From Zygnema cylindricum (taxonomy: Eukaryota; Streptophyta; Zygnematophyceae; Zygnematales; Zygnemataceae): a DNA stretch of 64,000 nt. The notes below the pieces were generated by a model. The model saw only the letters and a program-made list of their open reading frames with translations, was not told the DNA's origin and searched no databases. Made by a program: the position numbers and the translations under genes. Shown here piece after piece: positions 11,201 through 23,500 of this stretch (positions are counted from its first letter, which is position 1; every line of letters begins with the position of its first letter). The stretch is from positions 62,001-126,000 of the forward strand of contig JBBHKE010002698.1 in the NCBI GenBank assembly GCA_037447655.1. Reading direction: 5' to 3'.

Positions 11201-14200
11201 TCCCTAAATTACCAGACACTTGGTTTCAAAAGCCATTTTCCCTTCAATGACCAGACATTTCAGTCCCAAAAACCCAATCTTCCTTACATTACCAGGCACT
11301 ATGGGAAAGTAACCAGACACTTCATTGCCACCTAATTTCCCTTAAATACCAGACACCCTGTTTCCGAATATACCCAATATATCCTAAATTACAAGACACA
11401 CAGCTTTCGAGAATATGCAATTACACTTAATTACCAGACCCTAGTTTCCAGAAATTCTGAATTTTCATTAACTAACTCACCAGACACTTGGTCTGCTGTG
11501 TCATCCTTGAGAACCTCCTTGCTGTACTTTGCTTGAAATGCTGCTCCGGTTGCCACCGGAATACCTTCTCCAATGAAAGCAAATCCACCCAAAAGACCCC
11601 ACTCCTTCGAAAACATGTGCATAGACCCTCCCTGTCCTCTACAGCATCCGGTTGTCTTTCCATAAAGCTCGGCCATAACTTCCTTTGCAGGCACTCCCTT
11701 GCTGATTGCATGCACGTGATCACGATATGTGCTGCAAATATTAAGGGCAGAAATTATAAGAGAAAGGAAAGGATAAAATAAGATGAACACAATGAGATTA
11801 CACAATTAGGGATCAAAAAGAGACCAGCATACACATGGTCATGACATGTGCTGCAAATAAAAGGGGCAAAAAATAAAATGGAAAGAAAGGGATTAATTAA
11901 CACAAATACCAAACCAGAAGATCAGACTATAAGAGGCCAACAGGCACATGATCATGACAAGTGCAAGAAAAGGGAAAATATTCCCATAAAAAAAGGCCAA
12001 ACAAGCAAAAAAAAATGCCAGAAAATGAAAAATAAGTAACAAGGAAAAAAAAACCCAAAAAAAGACAATCAACACCGTACAGAAAACTTGCCCATGATAA
12101 GTGCTGCGTAAAAGTAAACATACAGGCAAAAGAACAAAAAACAAAAAGGCTCAAAAACATAAAAAAAAAAAATAAGGGAGCAACAAGCAAGAAAGAAGAG
12201 GGTAGCCTAAAGAAGAAAACAAGAAAACAGCTAACCACTTTAGGGTTTAACGTTTCAACAGTAAATTAGCGGCTGGATAGTTTGAGATGCAACAATTCAC
12301 AATTAAATTGTACCAGATTAAGGTATAAATGACAGATACAATACACAGTCATTGATTAATTGTGAAATTCAAACAAGGCCTACGACTTCTAGCAAGTGAT
12401 CCTGTTGATGGGTTGTACCTTGTAACATAGTCATCCTTTCGCAAGTTTTGAATTACACCAGTTGAGACTGCCTCCTGTCCATTATACAAATGGACAAACC
12501 CAAACATTTTTCCTCGGTAATACATCTGAGCACACATGTCTTCAAAAGTTCGCCCATAGACCATATCTTCGTAGAATTTCAAGCCCTCCTCCTTTGTGAT
12601 TTCCTGCAGTCATTTTAACAAAGCCCACCAGCAGGACTTTAGACAACTACAGCATTTCCAGGACAAGCCACTGTATTTTCAGCATTAGGAACTTACAATT
12701 CTTGACCAAAAGAGGTTCAAGTTTGTACAAGAAGCATTAGCATATTGACCTTTCGGTCAAAAAAGGGATTTCTTGAGACCTACCCCAAACTATACAAACC
12801 AGCGGGCAACAATTCAAACATTCAAATCAACAACATAAAATTATTGAAGAACACAGAAAAATCGGAAAATTTGCACAACTCTTCAAGATAGAACCATTAA
12901 TTTAGCTGTAACAATACAGTTCCTGATCGTCAACCTTGTGTCCACTTATCCAAGAACCCAATTCCGTTTTAGTCTAATTTAATATTGTATATAACAAAAC
13001 TTCGGTATGAAAGAAAAAGAAAGCCTATTGGATGACTTTTGAAGAAAAAGGCAGCCATCAAATCGAAAGCTACTTGCATTAAACAGCCCTTTGCTGAAAA
13101 GATCCTACAGAGTTCCTACCAAACAAGCAAATCACAATGGTCTGTTTGTCATTTAATATACCCGTACAGGTCAAGCACATGTAAACTGAGAAAGAAGAAA
13201 TGCAACTTTAGCAATTGGACGCTATTTTTTCATCACAATCTGTCAAGAACACAATGACACAAAAATTGGCCAAACACCACAAACGCTCAGAAATGGAACT
13301 GTCCATTGGCGAAGAATTACCATACAACCAAAAACACAAAACCAATATAGACAGCAAAATCAAAACAAGCAAACCAAAAAACAATATGCCCATGGTCTCC
13401 TTTGTAAAGCATAAGCTGAGGGTGGGAACATATCCTAACAGCTAACGAAAAATTATCCAAGAACAAACAAGACAGAGACAACTCACATCGAAAACAATAA
13501 ACAGACTACCAAGTAATTATCAAAAAAGAAACAAAACATTGACAATGTTCACCAAAAACAATCACATTTCAAAAAGATAAACAGCAAAGCACATCTGCTG
13601 CTGGAAAAAACCAGAGAAGCATAGATACATTCAGCAATATGGACATTAAAGTGGGAAAAAAACAAAAACAAAAAAAGCAAACAGAAAAAAGAGTGTTTTA
13701 AGATTCTTTTCTGCAACGTCACAACAGTAAATCCAAAGAAACGTACGATGTAACTGCATTGCACTTTCCATCACCGTGGTTTAGACATCTTTACTGAATC
13801 ATGAAATTTGCATAATCAAAAACAAAAATTCAACTACTTGCATTGTCAGAAAACTATCATCTGTCTTTGTACCATAACCAATAATACTATTCATCAAGAC
13901 CTCAACGGTCTTTTCTTGCATATTTACGGTAAATCATATTTACAGTCAATTATATGTACAGTCAATCATACATACAGCCAAACATATCTGCAGTAAATCA
14001 TATTTAGAGTAAATGAACTCACCAATTCCACAGCTGGTTTCTCAGTCATAATTTCGGAAGCAGTTGCAGAAACACTCAAACGTCGACTCGTCTGTCGAAC
14101 ACAAACCACTTCTTTCTTGGAAACAACAGCCTTTCCACGGAACTGAGAAGCCATGGAGCTTGATCCGGAACTGACTGTGCTGCGAGGCCCAGCCATCGCA

Positions 14201-14292
14201 GAAACTCCATGACTACTTTTTGCTGTGAGAGTAGAGTTACTCAATACCACAGACCTAGCAACTCCTTCCATTGACATCACAGCAGTAGCCAT
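8203..14292 (-). CDS. PDH-E1 ALPHA: Pyruvate dehydrogenase E1 component subunit alpha, plastid type
   Basis: This is the thiamine-diphosphate-dependent E1 alpha subunit, which with E1 beta decarboxylates pyruvate in the pyruvate dehydrogenase complex. The plastid form supplies acetyl-CoA for fatty acid synthesis. Exons, in transcript order: 14292-14023, 12603-12419, 11731-11481, 10729-10385, 9892-9801, 8388-8203. They sum to 1329 nt and 442 aa with every junction in phase and GT-AG borders. Residues 1 to about 85 are Ser/Ala/Thr/Arg-rich and lack the fold, a plausible chloroplast transit peptide. The core starts at [20 protein letters not shown]. The ThDP-binding motif is GDG (240-242) with NN at 269-270. 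The [13 protein letters not shown] loop follows in exon 4. The algal/plastid relationship is judged from the [24 protein letters not shown] and [15 protein letters not shown] segments. The first ATG is used; no upstream in-frame ATG fits better. Several exon edges are duplicated into the introns (see repeats). Confidence 0.95.
8525..8605 (-). repeat. Decayed copy of the PDH exon 6 acceptor and exon start
   Basis: Bases 8550-8601 repeat the start of exon 6 (8338-8390) with its acceptor. Read on the minus strand after an AG, the copy gives [15 protein letters not shown], against [15 protein letters not shown] in the real exon. The flanking intron text (tcttgttagt..., aagagaacaaaaaaga) is also shared, so the duplicated unit spans the splice junction and lies about 210 bp upstream in the transcript. 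Confidence 0.72.
8690..9690 (-). repeat. Dispersed about 65-bp repeats in PDH intron 5
   Basis: The phrase tcctactttat-tc-cactttcttgcnagtaaga recurs near 8758-8795, 8808-8895 and twice in 9550-9685, in one orientation. This is a small degenerate direct-repeat family confined to this intron. No coding content. Confidence 0.5.
11205..11480 (-). repeat. Tandem copies of the PDH exon 3 donor edge
   Basis: Exon 3 ends at 11481 in plus-strand text actcac|cagacacttggtct. Variants of taccagacacttggtttc recur at about 11208, 11249, 11291, 11311, 11347, 11391 and 11431, roughly 20-50 bp apart, up to the true junction. On the transcript strand most copies read as ...AAGTGTCTGGTAA-like sequence, so each carries a potential GT donor. 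Confidence 0.7.
11732..12110 (-). repeat. Copies of the PDH exon 3 acceptor edge
   Basis: The exon 3 start and acceptor (11706-11745) recur at 11825-11870 with the acceptor-type phrase intact (atgtgctgcaaat). They recur in weaker form near 11946-11966 and 12091-12110. The first copy, read after AG on the minus strand, gives TCHDHVYA, against TYRDHVHA in the real exon. The copies lie in intron 2, upstream of the real acceptor. Confidence 0.68.
13925..14022 (-). repeat. 16-bp minisatellite abutting the PDH exon 1 donor
   Basis: Six consecutive units of the type gtaaatcatatttaca (plus strand), period 16, run directly up to the donor of exon 1 at 14022/14023. The last unit blends into gtaaatgaactcac, which contains the donor itself. 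Confidence 0.75.
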
Positions 14293-15179
14293 GGTTGTCT
14301 ACAAAAAAAATATTTCTCAAATCTATTCACAGATAGCAATCCTGCTATCTGCAAAAGAATCACCACCAGGAATACAAACCCTAGATTTTCTTCTTAAAAA
14401 CTCGTATTCAAGAGTCTTCACAGACAAATCTACAAACTGGATGATCTTACACCATGTGCACTTCTACGTGAACTTTCCCTACGCTTTTTAAGAGTAAAAA
14501 CAAAAAAGTACACTCTAAACTTCACTAAAAACAGAAAGAACCGTAAAAGAGAGGCTGATCGGGTAAGAGGACAGGAGAGAAGAGAGGCCCGAGTTGAAAA
14601 GGCAGCCGGCCACGTGGCGTGACGTGGCGTGATAGAGATGCTGTAGAAGCCCTAATTCGCTGCTATTTCCGCCAGTGAAATTTCAGGAGCATGCGGCTTG
14701 GAGGAATTGCATAGGCGTTCCCCGGAAGCCACGGTGGATTCAAAATGCAGAGATTTCATTGGCTGAATGAGAGAAGCTGAAGAAAAGACAAGTGGATGGC
14801 TGGAGGAGATCTGGAAAATTTCGGCCGTCAGATTTAAAAGAAAGATCTTTAGACGTCCATTGGGGACGATTACGAGAGAATGAACCGAAACCGTTAGATG
14901 GCATGATAGTACAATTAGCTTCAGACAGTGAGTAAAACCGATAAATGATTTTTGAGACTATCTGGGACGTCCGTATGGGATGAGCGATGGCGTGGTTGGT
15001 TGAGGGTTCGAACTGTAGGTCAGGCTGTTTTGGTGCGGATAGCTGACACGTGTCAGCACGGAATCTCGCGGCTTATTTCGAATCATTTGTTCTTGTCTCG
15101 GTGGTAACAACCAATAGGAGAGCTGCCTACGTCATTTCTGTAAAGTGTGTCATGCAGGTTAGCCGTGACGTTTTTTGCA
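14293..15179. other. PDH 5' flank
   Basis: This is the upstream region of the PDH gene, transcribed to the left. Apart from the CACGTG-type words near 14609 and an acacgtgtc word near 15045, I see no gene or transposon in it. Confidence 0.4.
14609..14628. promoter_or_regulatory. G-box/ABRE palindrome upstream of PDH E1 alpha
   Basis: GCCACGTGGC (14609-14618), followed by gtgacgtggc, lies about 320 bp upstream of the PDH start codon. CACGTGGC is the classical plant G-box/ABRE core bound by bZIP and bHLH factors. Whether it is used here is inference. Confidence 0.45.
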
Positions 15180-15440
15180 GTCGTTGTAGGATTGCCTGTT
15201 CAGTCTTACAAAGTTAACAAACAAGACTACTGTACTGTACAGTACTGTACTATATAAGAAACAAGATCTATGTAGAATCAGTCGTTCGATCATTTGTTCT
15301 TGTAGTAGGATTGCCTGGTCAGTCTTACGAACGGGACTATCTAAGAAGCAAGATCTATGTGAAATCGGCCGTTCGATAATTTGACGTTTCATGCAGTTTT
15401 GTTGTATTTTCGCTGTTCAGTTTTACAAACGGGAGTGTGT
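15180..15440. repeat. Direct repeat, about 110 bp, 2+ copies (third split by a MITE)
   Basis: Copy 1 (about 15183-15295) and copy 2 (about 15300-15400) share gtaggattgcctg-tcagtcttac, a variable stretch, then ta(a/t)ctaagaa-caagatctatg and cgttcgat-attt. A third copy begins near 15410. It is interrupted at TAA 15440-15442 by the next element and continues at 16221 (taagaaac...aagaaacaagattta). Confidence 0.7.
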
Positions 15441-15442
15441 AA

Positions 15443-16220
15443 GGGTGCGTCTCCATGTGCCTAAGTAAGGCTTTTTCCTGTCGTTTTCCTGTAAAACTTA
15501 GAGCCGTACCGCGTAAGTTTCAACCGTACAAGAAAAAGAAAAATGAGAAGTACATTTTGCGTCATCGACTTATTTAAGATGTACTACATATTGTCGTTTT
15601 GTGTTCTTCGACCCACGGCCACGCCAAAAAACGTCATCTTCAAACTTTTCTTTAAAACACAGGGAAGATGTGTTTTATAACAAAGATTTTTCGAAAAACA
15701 AATAAAAACACGTAGTCGCACGTGTAAGAAATTTCTAGGAAATTTCTCAAGAATTCAAGCGACGACGAAAAGTGCACGATCCGCTATGTTTTGTCCGTTT
15801 GCGTTCAGGTACGACAAAGCAAAGTACACAATTTGTCTGGTTTTGTCCGTTTGCGCCTGGTACGGATTTTATTTCGCCAGGGGTCTCAAAATTCCGATGT
15901 CATTTCACGTCGCGCGGACAAGAGACGCAAAGGCAAAGTGCATCTTCCTCAACCGTGAAACGGCACAGGCTGGATGGCGGTACGTCTACAATGCCACGAA
16001 AACTCATGCGACGTCACAAGCTGCTACAAAAAATAGCGTTCGTCATCACAGATTGTAGACGTTGACCGCCGTCACGGGCATTGTCAGCGTATACAATCGT
16101 CACACGCTTAAGTAACTATGTCGTTGTTACACATAGGGACACCCGAAATTCGGGTCCGCCGGATCTGCGCTAAAAAACAAAGTTTTTTCTTGTAAGTTTC
16201 AAGTACATGGAGACGTACCC
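15443..16220. mobile_element. PIF/Harbinger-like MITE (778 bp, uninterrupted copy)
   Basis: The same family as 4453-6015. The left end is GGGTGCGTCTCCATGTGCCT and the right end ...GTACATGGAGACGTACCC, with TAA on both sides (15440-15442, 16221-16223). At 778 bp it is colinear with the 780-bp copies but more diverged. No transposase. The neighbouring direct-repeat copies show the empty site. Confidence 0.85.
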
Positions 16221-16223
16221 TAA

Positions 16224-17229
16224 GAAACTAAGAAACAAGATTTACTGATTTAAGTCGATTTGTTTGTTGCGTTGCTTCTACTTGGCACCGTATCGCAAGC
16301 ATACCTTAGAAAGGTACCGGATCTGATTTTGTGTTGGAAACTCGACAAAAGAAAATTAAGCAACAGAAACGGAGAAATGAGAACATTATCATTGTGTAAG
16401 GTGAATGGATAACCAAGTTATGAAAAACATTGTATTTTTTCTTTACAAGAAGTGCTATACAATTGAAATTGTTGTAGAATTTGAAATTACAAACTCAACA
16501 TGTCGTGTACATAGTTCAGAATCTCCATTACCCAAAAGTTCAAAAATAAACCTATTCCTGTGCGAGAATGCCCATTGTACTTTCTTATTCTCTCATTTCC
16601 CAAACCTTACTGTGGATGGTAAATTCTGCAAATCTTATAAAATCTTAACGAGCGTTAAAGAATGTATGTGGGATTGTGTTTGAATTTACAACTTCACAAT
16701 AGTAAAAAAATCACACACTTTTGAATACTATGACATGCATCGTTACTACAGTTAATTTTTTTTGCCACTTAAAAACATCATTTCTCCAATGCACACTTGT
16801 CGAATTGTTAATCCTCCGACGGTTGAGATTGAAAGGCAAGATTCTAACCTTCCGATTGGCGGCCTCTAACCGAAAATTGGACAAGTGTGCACGGAGAAAA
16901 GATGTTTTAAGTGGTGCAAAATCATTAACACTAATAACCATACATGGCGTAATATTGTGCCTGATGTAAAGTCCCAGGAATAACACTAAAAAAAACTGGC
17001 CACACAATCCGTCCCCAGTTTTACAAAACATCGATAATTTAAAATTGTGAAACACATAACACATTGTTCACGTGTAATTTTTTTTAAGAGAAAACGTTTA
17101 TTCTCAATTTGTGGTTCCTCGATACATTTTAGCCCTAGCCAGGATAAACCATGCTGAAGATTGGAATTCCTGTAACCCTAAAACCCTAAAATTTGTACTT
17201 TACATTCCTGTAAATATATAAAAACCTAA
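16224..17229. other. Spacer between the direct repeat and the methyltransferase 3' end
   Basis: AT-rich spacer holding one MITE (16731-16949) and no gene I can support. Plus-strand phrases ccctaaaaccctaaaa near 17176-17191 are telomere-like but far too short to be an array. Confidence 0.4.
16731..16949. mobile_element. TA-flanked MITE, CACACTTGTC-hairpin subfamily (copy 3)
   Basis: The outer ends (tatgacatgcatcgttacta... and ...actaataaccatacatggcgta) are degenerate forms of the CACCGTG-ATCGCTATTAG termini. The interior contains gcacacttgtcgaatt and its complement ggacaagtgtgcacggaga, plus an aggcaagattct/accttccgattgg core. The core is shared with copies at about 60130, 60586 and 61571. Confidence 0.7.
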
Positions 17230-20200
17230 TTAACTGTCAACCAACACCATTTCGTAAATAATGCCTTCGTGAAGCCCCTTGTCAACGGATTTCCGTACAG
17301 CTTCACATACAGTTAAATTGTGTTTAGCAGCCGTGGCCGTAACTATCCTTCCCATACTGCAAAACCAGAAAAATAAAATAAAAAATCCCATTAGGAACTA
17401 CAAAAAACTACAAGAACACCTCTCATATACTAAAACAATGCATGTGAGTGTATATCACTTATCCATACAAACCCTTGATATACCTACAAAAACAAAACAA
17501 AAACACAGCCTAAAACACACAAACAAAAACGAAAACGGACAAAAAAAACAAAAAAAAAAACAAAACACCTTAAAAGAATACCAAACCAAATTCGGATGGC
17601 AAATGTTTATTAATCTCGGACGTTATTCCGGTGGTCATATTCGGTCAACAATTAAAAAAAAATGAAAAAGAAATGCCTTTAGTCATCTAATGATAAAAAA
17701 ATAAACTATCAATGAAGTAATAGCAGTAATAATTGTATATTAGTACATCAATTATATACTACTAACTGTACATTAGTCTTGGTTACCACATAAACAATTA
17801 AATATAAAAACTAAAAACATCTTTGGGATGAGTTCACCTTCAAACAAAAAAACCCTATGGCTTTCCCTGCAATCTAAGTTTTATTAGAAACAAATATCCA
17901 GAAACACAACAAAATAGTTTTACCAGGCTTTTAAACTCCAGAAAATTTGAAACATGAAAATATCATTCTATCAGTACTTTTGACTTTGGGATTCAAAAGA
18001 AGTCCAAGGTATTTTCCATACCTGGGGAGCAAGAAGATTAAAAAATAAAAAACACGAAATAAACAAAAAAGACAAAAAAACAAAAAAAGACGAAAAAAAA
18101 CTAAAAGAATACATTAATTCTCAATGTTAAGTAGCAATTATTATTAAAAATTGCGGATAAGTTTAAACATCCTCATCAGGAAAGGGAAAGGAAACACAAG
18201 AAGGAGGTAAAGAAGAAGATAACCTCCATCATTTCTCGAAAAAGAAAACATGATTTTGAAGTAACCAAGAGGAAATATATTGATACAAAAAATGAGGGTT
18301 ATCATGTGGTAAAAAGAAAGAAAAAAATGGGTATGAAAAAAGGATGTAAAAATTGGATATGAAAAAAGGATGTAAAAATTGGATATGAAAAAAGGATGTA
18401 GAAATTGGATATGAAAAAAGGATGTCAAAAATTGGTGTGAAAAAAGGATGTCAAAAATTGGTGTGAAAAAAGGATGTAAAAAATGGGTGTGAAAAAAGGA
18501 TTTAGAAAATGGGTGTGAAGGAGGATATAAAAAATGGGTGTAAAAATAGGATGTAAAAAATGTGCGAGAAAGAGGATATAAGAAATGGGTGTGAAAAAAG
18601 AAAATGAAAAATGGCTTACTTTTTCCATCGAGCAACATAACCGAGAATGAATCGTCCAGGTTTCTTTTGTCTCCTTCTCAGAAAAGTTACAACGGTACTA
18701 AAAAGAGCCTCCATACTCTCTTGTTGATAACCTTTGGAAAAATAAAGGAAACTACACTCAAAAACATTTATCGCTCAGAGACAGGGTGGGGGAAAAGGAG
18801 AGGGAGGGAGGGAGGGAGAGGGAGGGGGAAGAGTGAGAAGAGCAGAGGTAGTCGAAGAGACAGAATGACAGAGGGGAGAAAGAGAATTAAGGAAGTCGAA
18901 GAGAGACAGACGCATAAAAACAGTGCTAATAGAAAGCGAGAAAATAGAGAGACAAGGGCTCTCCTTCCCCCTCTTCCTCCTCTCTCCCCCCCTCGTTTAC
19001 CTCTTCCTCTATCAGTTTCTTGCACTCTCCCTCTGCCGTTTTCCATTCTAAATTTTTAACAATCCCATTCCCTCCCCTTCTTCTCCCCCTCCCCCTCCCC
19101 CTCCCCCCCTCACCCTCTCCCTCGCCCTCTCTCTATCTCTGTCATCATGCTATGAACCATAAATAAACATCACAAATTTTCTGCAAAACCGCCTTCAGGT
19201 CTAAACAAAGAAACGTAAGACCAACATAAAGTTTTTGTGAAGAAAATTGTTCTAAAAGAAAAAAACATGTCATGAAAGGACAAAGGGACAAAAAAGGACA
19301 AAAAAGGAAAAAAGGACAATAGGACAAAAAGGACTAAAGGACAAAGGACAGAAAGGACAAAAGGGCAAAAAGACAAGAAGGACAGAAAGGACAAAAAAGG
19401 ACAAAAAATGACAGAAAAGGATACAGACATCGGCTCCGAGAATAAAGTCAAAACCATCCGGATGCTTGTCAAGGATGGCCTCGATTTGGCGCTTGTTTCC
19501 CCATTCCAGCTTCGTGCACTCCAGGGTGCCTGTGAAAAGAAAAGGAAGGTCAAACTAACAAAATAAAATACATGTATATACACATATATATGAGAGAGAA
19601 AAGAGGAGTCGGGGGAGGGGGAGGAGAGGCAGAGGGAGAGGAAAACNNNNNNNNNNNNNNNNNNNNNNNNNNNNNNNNNNNNNNNNNNNNNNNNNNNNNN
19701 NNNNNNNNNNNNNNNNNNNNNNNNNNNNNNNNNNNNNNNNNNNNNNNNNNNNNNNNNNNNNNNNNNNNNNNNNNNNNNNNNNNNNNNNNNNNNNNNNNNN
19801 NNNNNNNNNNNNNNNNNNNNNNNNNNNNNNNNNNNNNNNNNNNNNNNNNNNNNNNNNNNNNNNNNNNNNNNNNNNNNNNNNNNNNNNNNNNNNNNNNNNN
19901 NNNNNNNNNNNNNNNNNNNNNNNNNNNNNNNNNNNNNNNNNNNNNNNNNNNNNNNNNNNNNNNNNNNNNNNNNNNNNNNNNNNNNNNNNNNNNNNNNNNN
20001 NNNNNNNNNNNNNNNNNNNNNNNNNNNNNNNNNNNNNNNNNNNNNNNNNNNNNNNNNNNNNNNNNNNNNNNNNNNNNNNNNNNNNNNNNNNNNNNNNNNN
20101 NNNNNNNNNNNNNNNNNNNNNNNNNNNNNNNNNNNNNNNNNNNNNNNNNNNNNNNNNNNNNNNNNNNNNNNNNNNNNNNNNNNNNNNNNNNNNNNNNNNN

Positions 20201-20517
20201 NNNNNNNNNNNNNNNNNNNNNNNNNNNNNNNNNNNNNNNNNNNNNNNNNNNNNNNNNNNNNNNNNNNNNNNNNNNNNNNNNNNNNNNNNNNNNNNNNNNN
20301 NNNNNNNNNNNNNNNNNTATAAAAAAACAGAAAAAGGAGTGATTTTTGTTTTTGAATTATTTTCTCACCAAAAAGAAAGCTCAGAAAACGACGAAAAACA
20401 AAAAATGCCTGGAAAAAATTACAAAAAAATATATAAATAAAAAGATAACACATTAAAAATATAGGGAAAGAAAAAACAGAAAAAATATGGGAAAAGAAAG
20501 AACATAAGTATAGTATC

Positions 20518-20574
<57 letters not shown>

Positions 20575-23500
20575 TGTTACATGTGAATGCATGTTGCCAA
20601 TACTTTTGCGTAAGAGACAAAGAGGGAGGGAGAGGGAGGGAGAGGGAGAGGAAAAGGAGGGACGGGGAGTGAGAGGAGGAGAGGGAAAGGGCGAGAGAAA
20701 GAGCATGTACTCAGTCTTCATTTATACATTTATATTCTTGATCGTATTTTCAACATTTTGGTTTGCATTTGCAATAAAGCAAACAATATCGCTGAGGATC
20801 TGATGATGGACAATCTTAAAGAATCTAACATTTAACAGAAAATGTTATATTTAGTGTTGACAGAATCACAAAAGTAACATATTTTTGAAAACCTTACAAT
20901 TGTAGTCATTTATAGAAGCTTCATGATTTGAAGACTGGCGTTCCGCATTTCGTTCCATTACCTGCAAAAAAAGTCCTTTCCAAAACACAAGAAATAGATA
21001 AAAGATCAAAGGTTAGTAAATATCAAACCTCGAAGGTCAAATAAGTAAAGATCAAAGGTCAAAAATCCAAAATCAAAAATCAATGGTAAACGATCAACGA
21101 TAAAAAGTTGACCCTTGAAGATCAAAATACAAAGGCCAAAGGTCAAAGGTCAAAGGTCAAAGGTCAAAAATCAGAGGTCATAAAAAAAACGCAGGGTTTG
21201 AAGACTCTTCCCAATCCACACGGCCGTAAAAGTAGTTGTAATTGTCAAGATATTTGGTTTGTACTACTCCTTTGTCTAAATTTAGGACACACAAAGTGAA
21301 ATGCTTAGAGATTTGACCATTTTGAGATTTTTACCAAAGGTGGCTACAATATGTACTTCAAGTTTCCAAAACACATGGGAGAACAAAAAAACAAAAAAAA
21401 AGTACGATAAAGCAAAAGTACATGAACAACCAGTGAACTTTACTTTTGCCAAAAACGTATATTTTTCTACCATCCGATTGTCAATATCTATATCTATCAA
21501 TATCTATCTACTTACCTATCTTTCTATCTTTATTTACCCACACATTTATCCACACATTCATCACCAATTTTTAACCATCTTTATCATCTATGCTACTGTC
21601 TAGTGATCTTCAGTTTATTAATCGAATAATTTTCAGTTTAAATGAAAATGGTTTGTAACTATCCACTGACCTGTATATCCATAAGAATCTATTCCTTTCC
21701 AATTTTGCCATAAGATGTTACAATTTACGTATAATGAAATAAAATATTTTCTATGAACACACATACACCCTTAGCATTTCATATCGTGTATCTTACTTAC
21801 GTAGTTGAGGTTCTAAGGGCTCAAAGTTTTAAGTTCTGATAACAGAATTGCCAGAAGTATTATGATTGACTGAGATTCAGGAAAGAACTATGACTTGTTA
21901 AAGGTGACTTTCATCAATTCCTGATTTTTAACTTTCTTCGAAAGAATACATTTTTTTCTTTTCACTTAAATAACAACCATTCATGGTATATAAATATGGG
22001 TAAATGATAAGAGCTTGTCCAATATTGGACTAAGTTAACCATCACTTACCCTCAACTTGCCTATTTTTATTAGCACTTTGGAAACACAGCAATTCAAACA
22101 CAATAAATATGTGCGTTTATGAAAGTCCCTCGTTTTCAATTGTGTTTTTAACCGTTTATTTCAGTTGGAAAAAAATATCACCACATTAAAAACATTTTTT
22201 AGTAAAATAAATTAATTGTATATGCTGCGCAAAGTCCAATATTAATATGCAGGTTAGGGCAAAAAGTTGTCTCAGCAAGTCACTGACCGACTATAACTCT
22301 GAAGCACACCATTTAATGTCCTTTCCGATGAGAAGTACAGGACAACAAAAAACCAAAGTTTTCGCTGAGATTTCACCACAGAGTTCCACATAACATCAAC
22401 TTCTGCATTTTATTTGACTTTCAAGTTTACAATAATCTCAGGAAACCTGAACTTTACTGGAGGACTTTCAAATATTTGTAAACAGTTCTGCATTGCCAAT
22501 TTCACCAAAACGGTAGACATTTGTACCTTTAGGACAACGTCGTTGTGATCAGTCATTGTTATTTCAGAGCAGAAATGTGAACACAAGAGTCCAGTCAACC
22601 CTGTTACGCCAAAAAAGGGAAAGAAAAATTTCAAAAATCTAAAAACATCCAATTTATGATGCTGGAAACCATCTAGTCTCAAAGTTTACCAAGGCAAAAA
22701 CCAACAAACAGCTGGATTGTTTCACTCAACCGACCACTCAAATCTTCTTGTAAGAAATGTGTTTTATGGCTTTGAGCCCCTTTATGGAAAAATAACTGAA
22801 CACTATAGCAATGAATACAAATGAGGTCTATCTACACTGAACAAAAGCAATACAACTCCCTTACCAATTCCAGAGCCCAGCTCAAGAACTGAAGCTCCCA
22901 CAAACCGGTCCTCTTGTTCACATAAGTACTCATTCAAAAGTTCCGCACCAGTCCAAACTAGCTGTCCTGTCAAGTCAAAATCAGCTGCAACAATACACCA
23001 CCAAAGCATTGGTGGTATTGTGAGAAAGGGAAAGAGGACACCAGGAACCGCTGGTTTTATGGTTTAGTAGCACTTCAGTTATACAGCAACTGTATTACAG
23101 TATAACTGCAATACAGTAACTGTAATAGAACTGTAAACCAACGCAGGTTCAAAGGGCAGGTTACAACGAGATGACGAGGGAAAATAACTCATTATCATGA
23201 AAGAAGGATTCCAGTTATGGAGTTCTGTCAATATTCACCTTTTGAATTAGCTGAGTTTCAGACAAACCCCACCAATTTGGCTTGCAATTTCCATGGAAAA
23301 ATGGCAGCAATAAAAGCAAACAATGGTCGAGAATTTGTGCAATACAAACTGCCTGTAAAGTAACATGACCAAACGACTTGGAGGACTCAGTGCATCATGC
23401 CACTGTGGAAGACATGAACCTGTGAGCACAATGGTTGTTGTGCCATTAGCAAAAAATGCATACTTGACGATGTTTGCAAGCTGTAGGCGGAGAGTGAAAA

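Noticed and set aside
19170-20519. Long open frame across the first N gap
   Set aside because: Its length comes from N residues; the real content is exon 6 of the methyltransferase read in the wrong frame.
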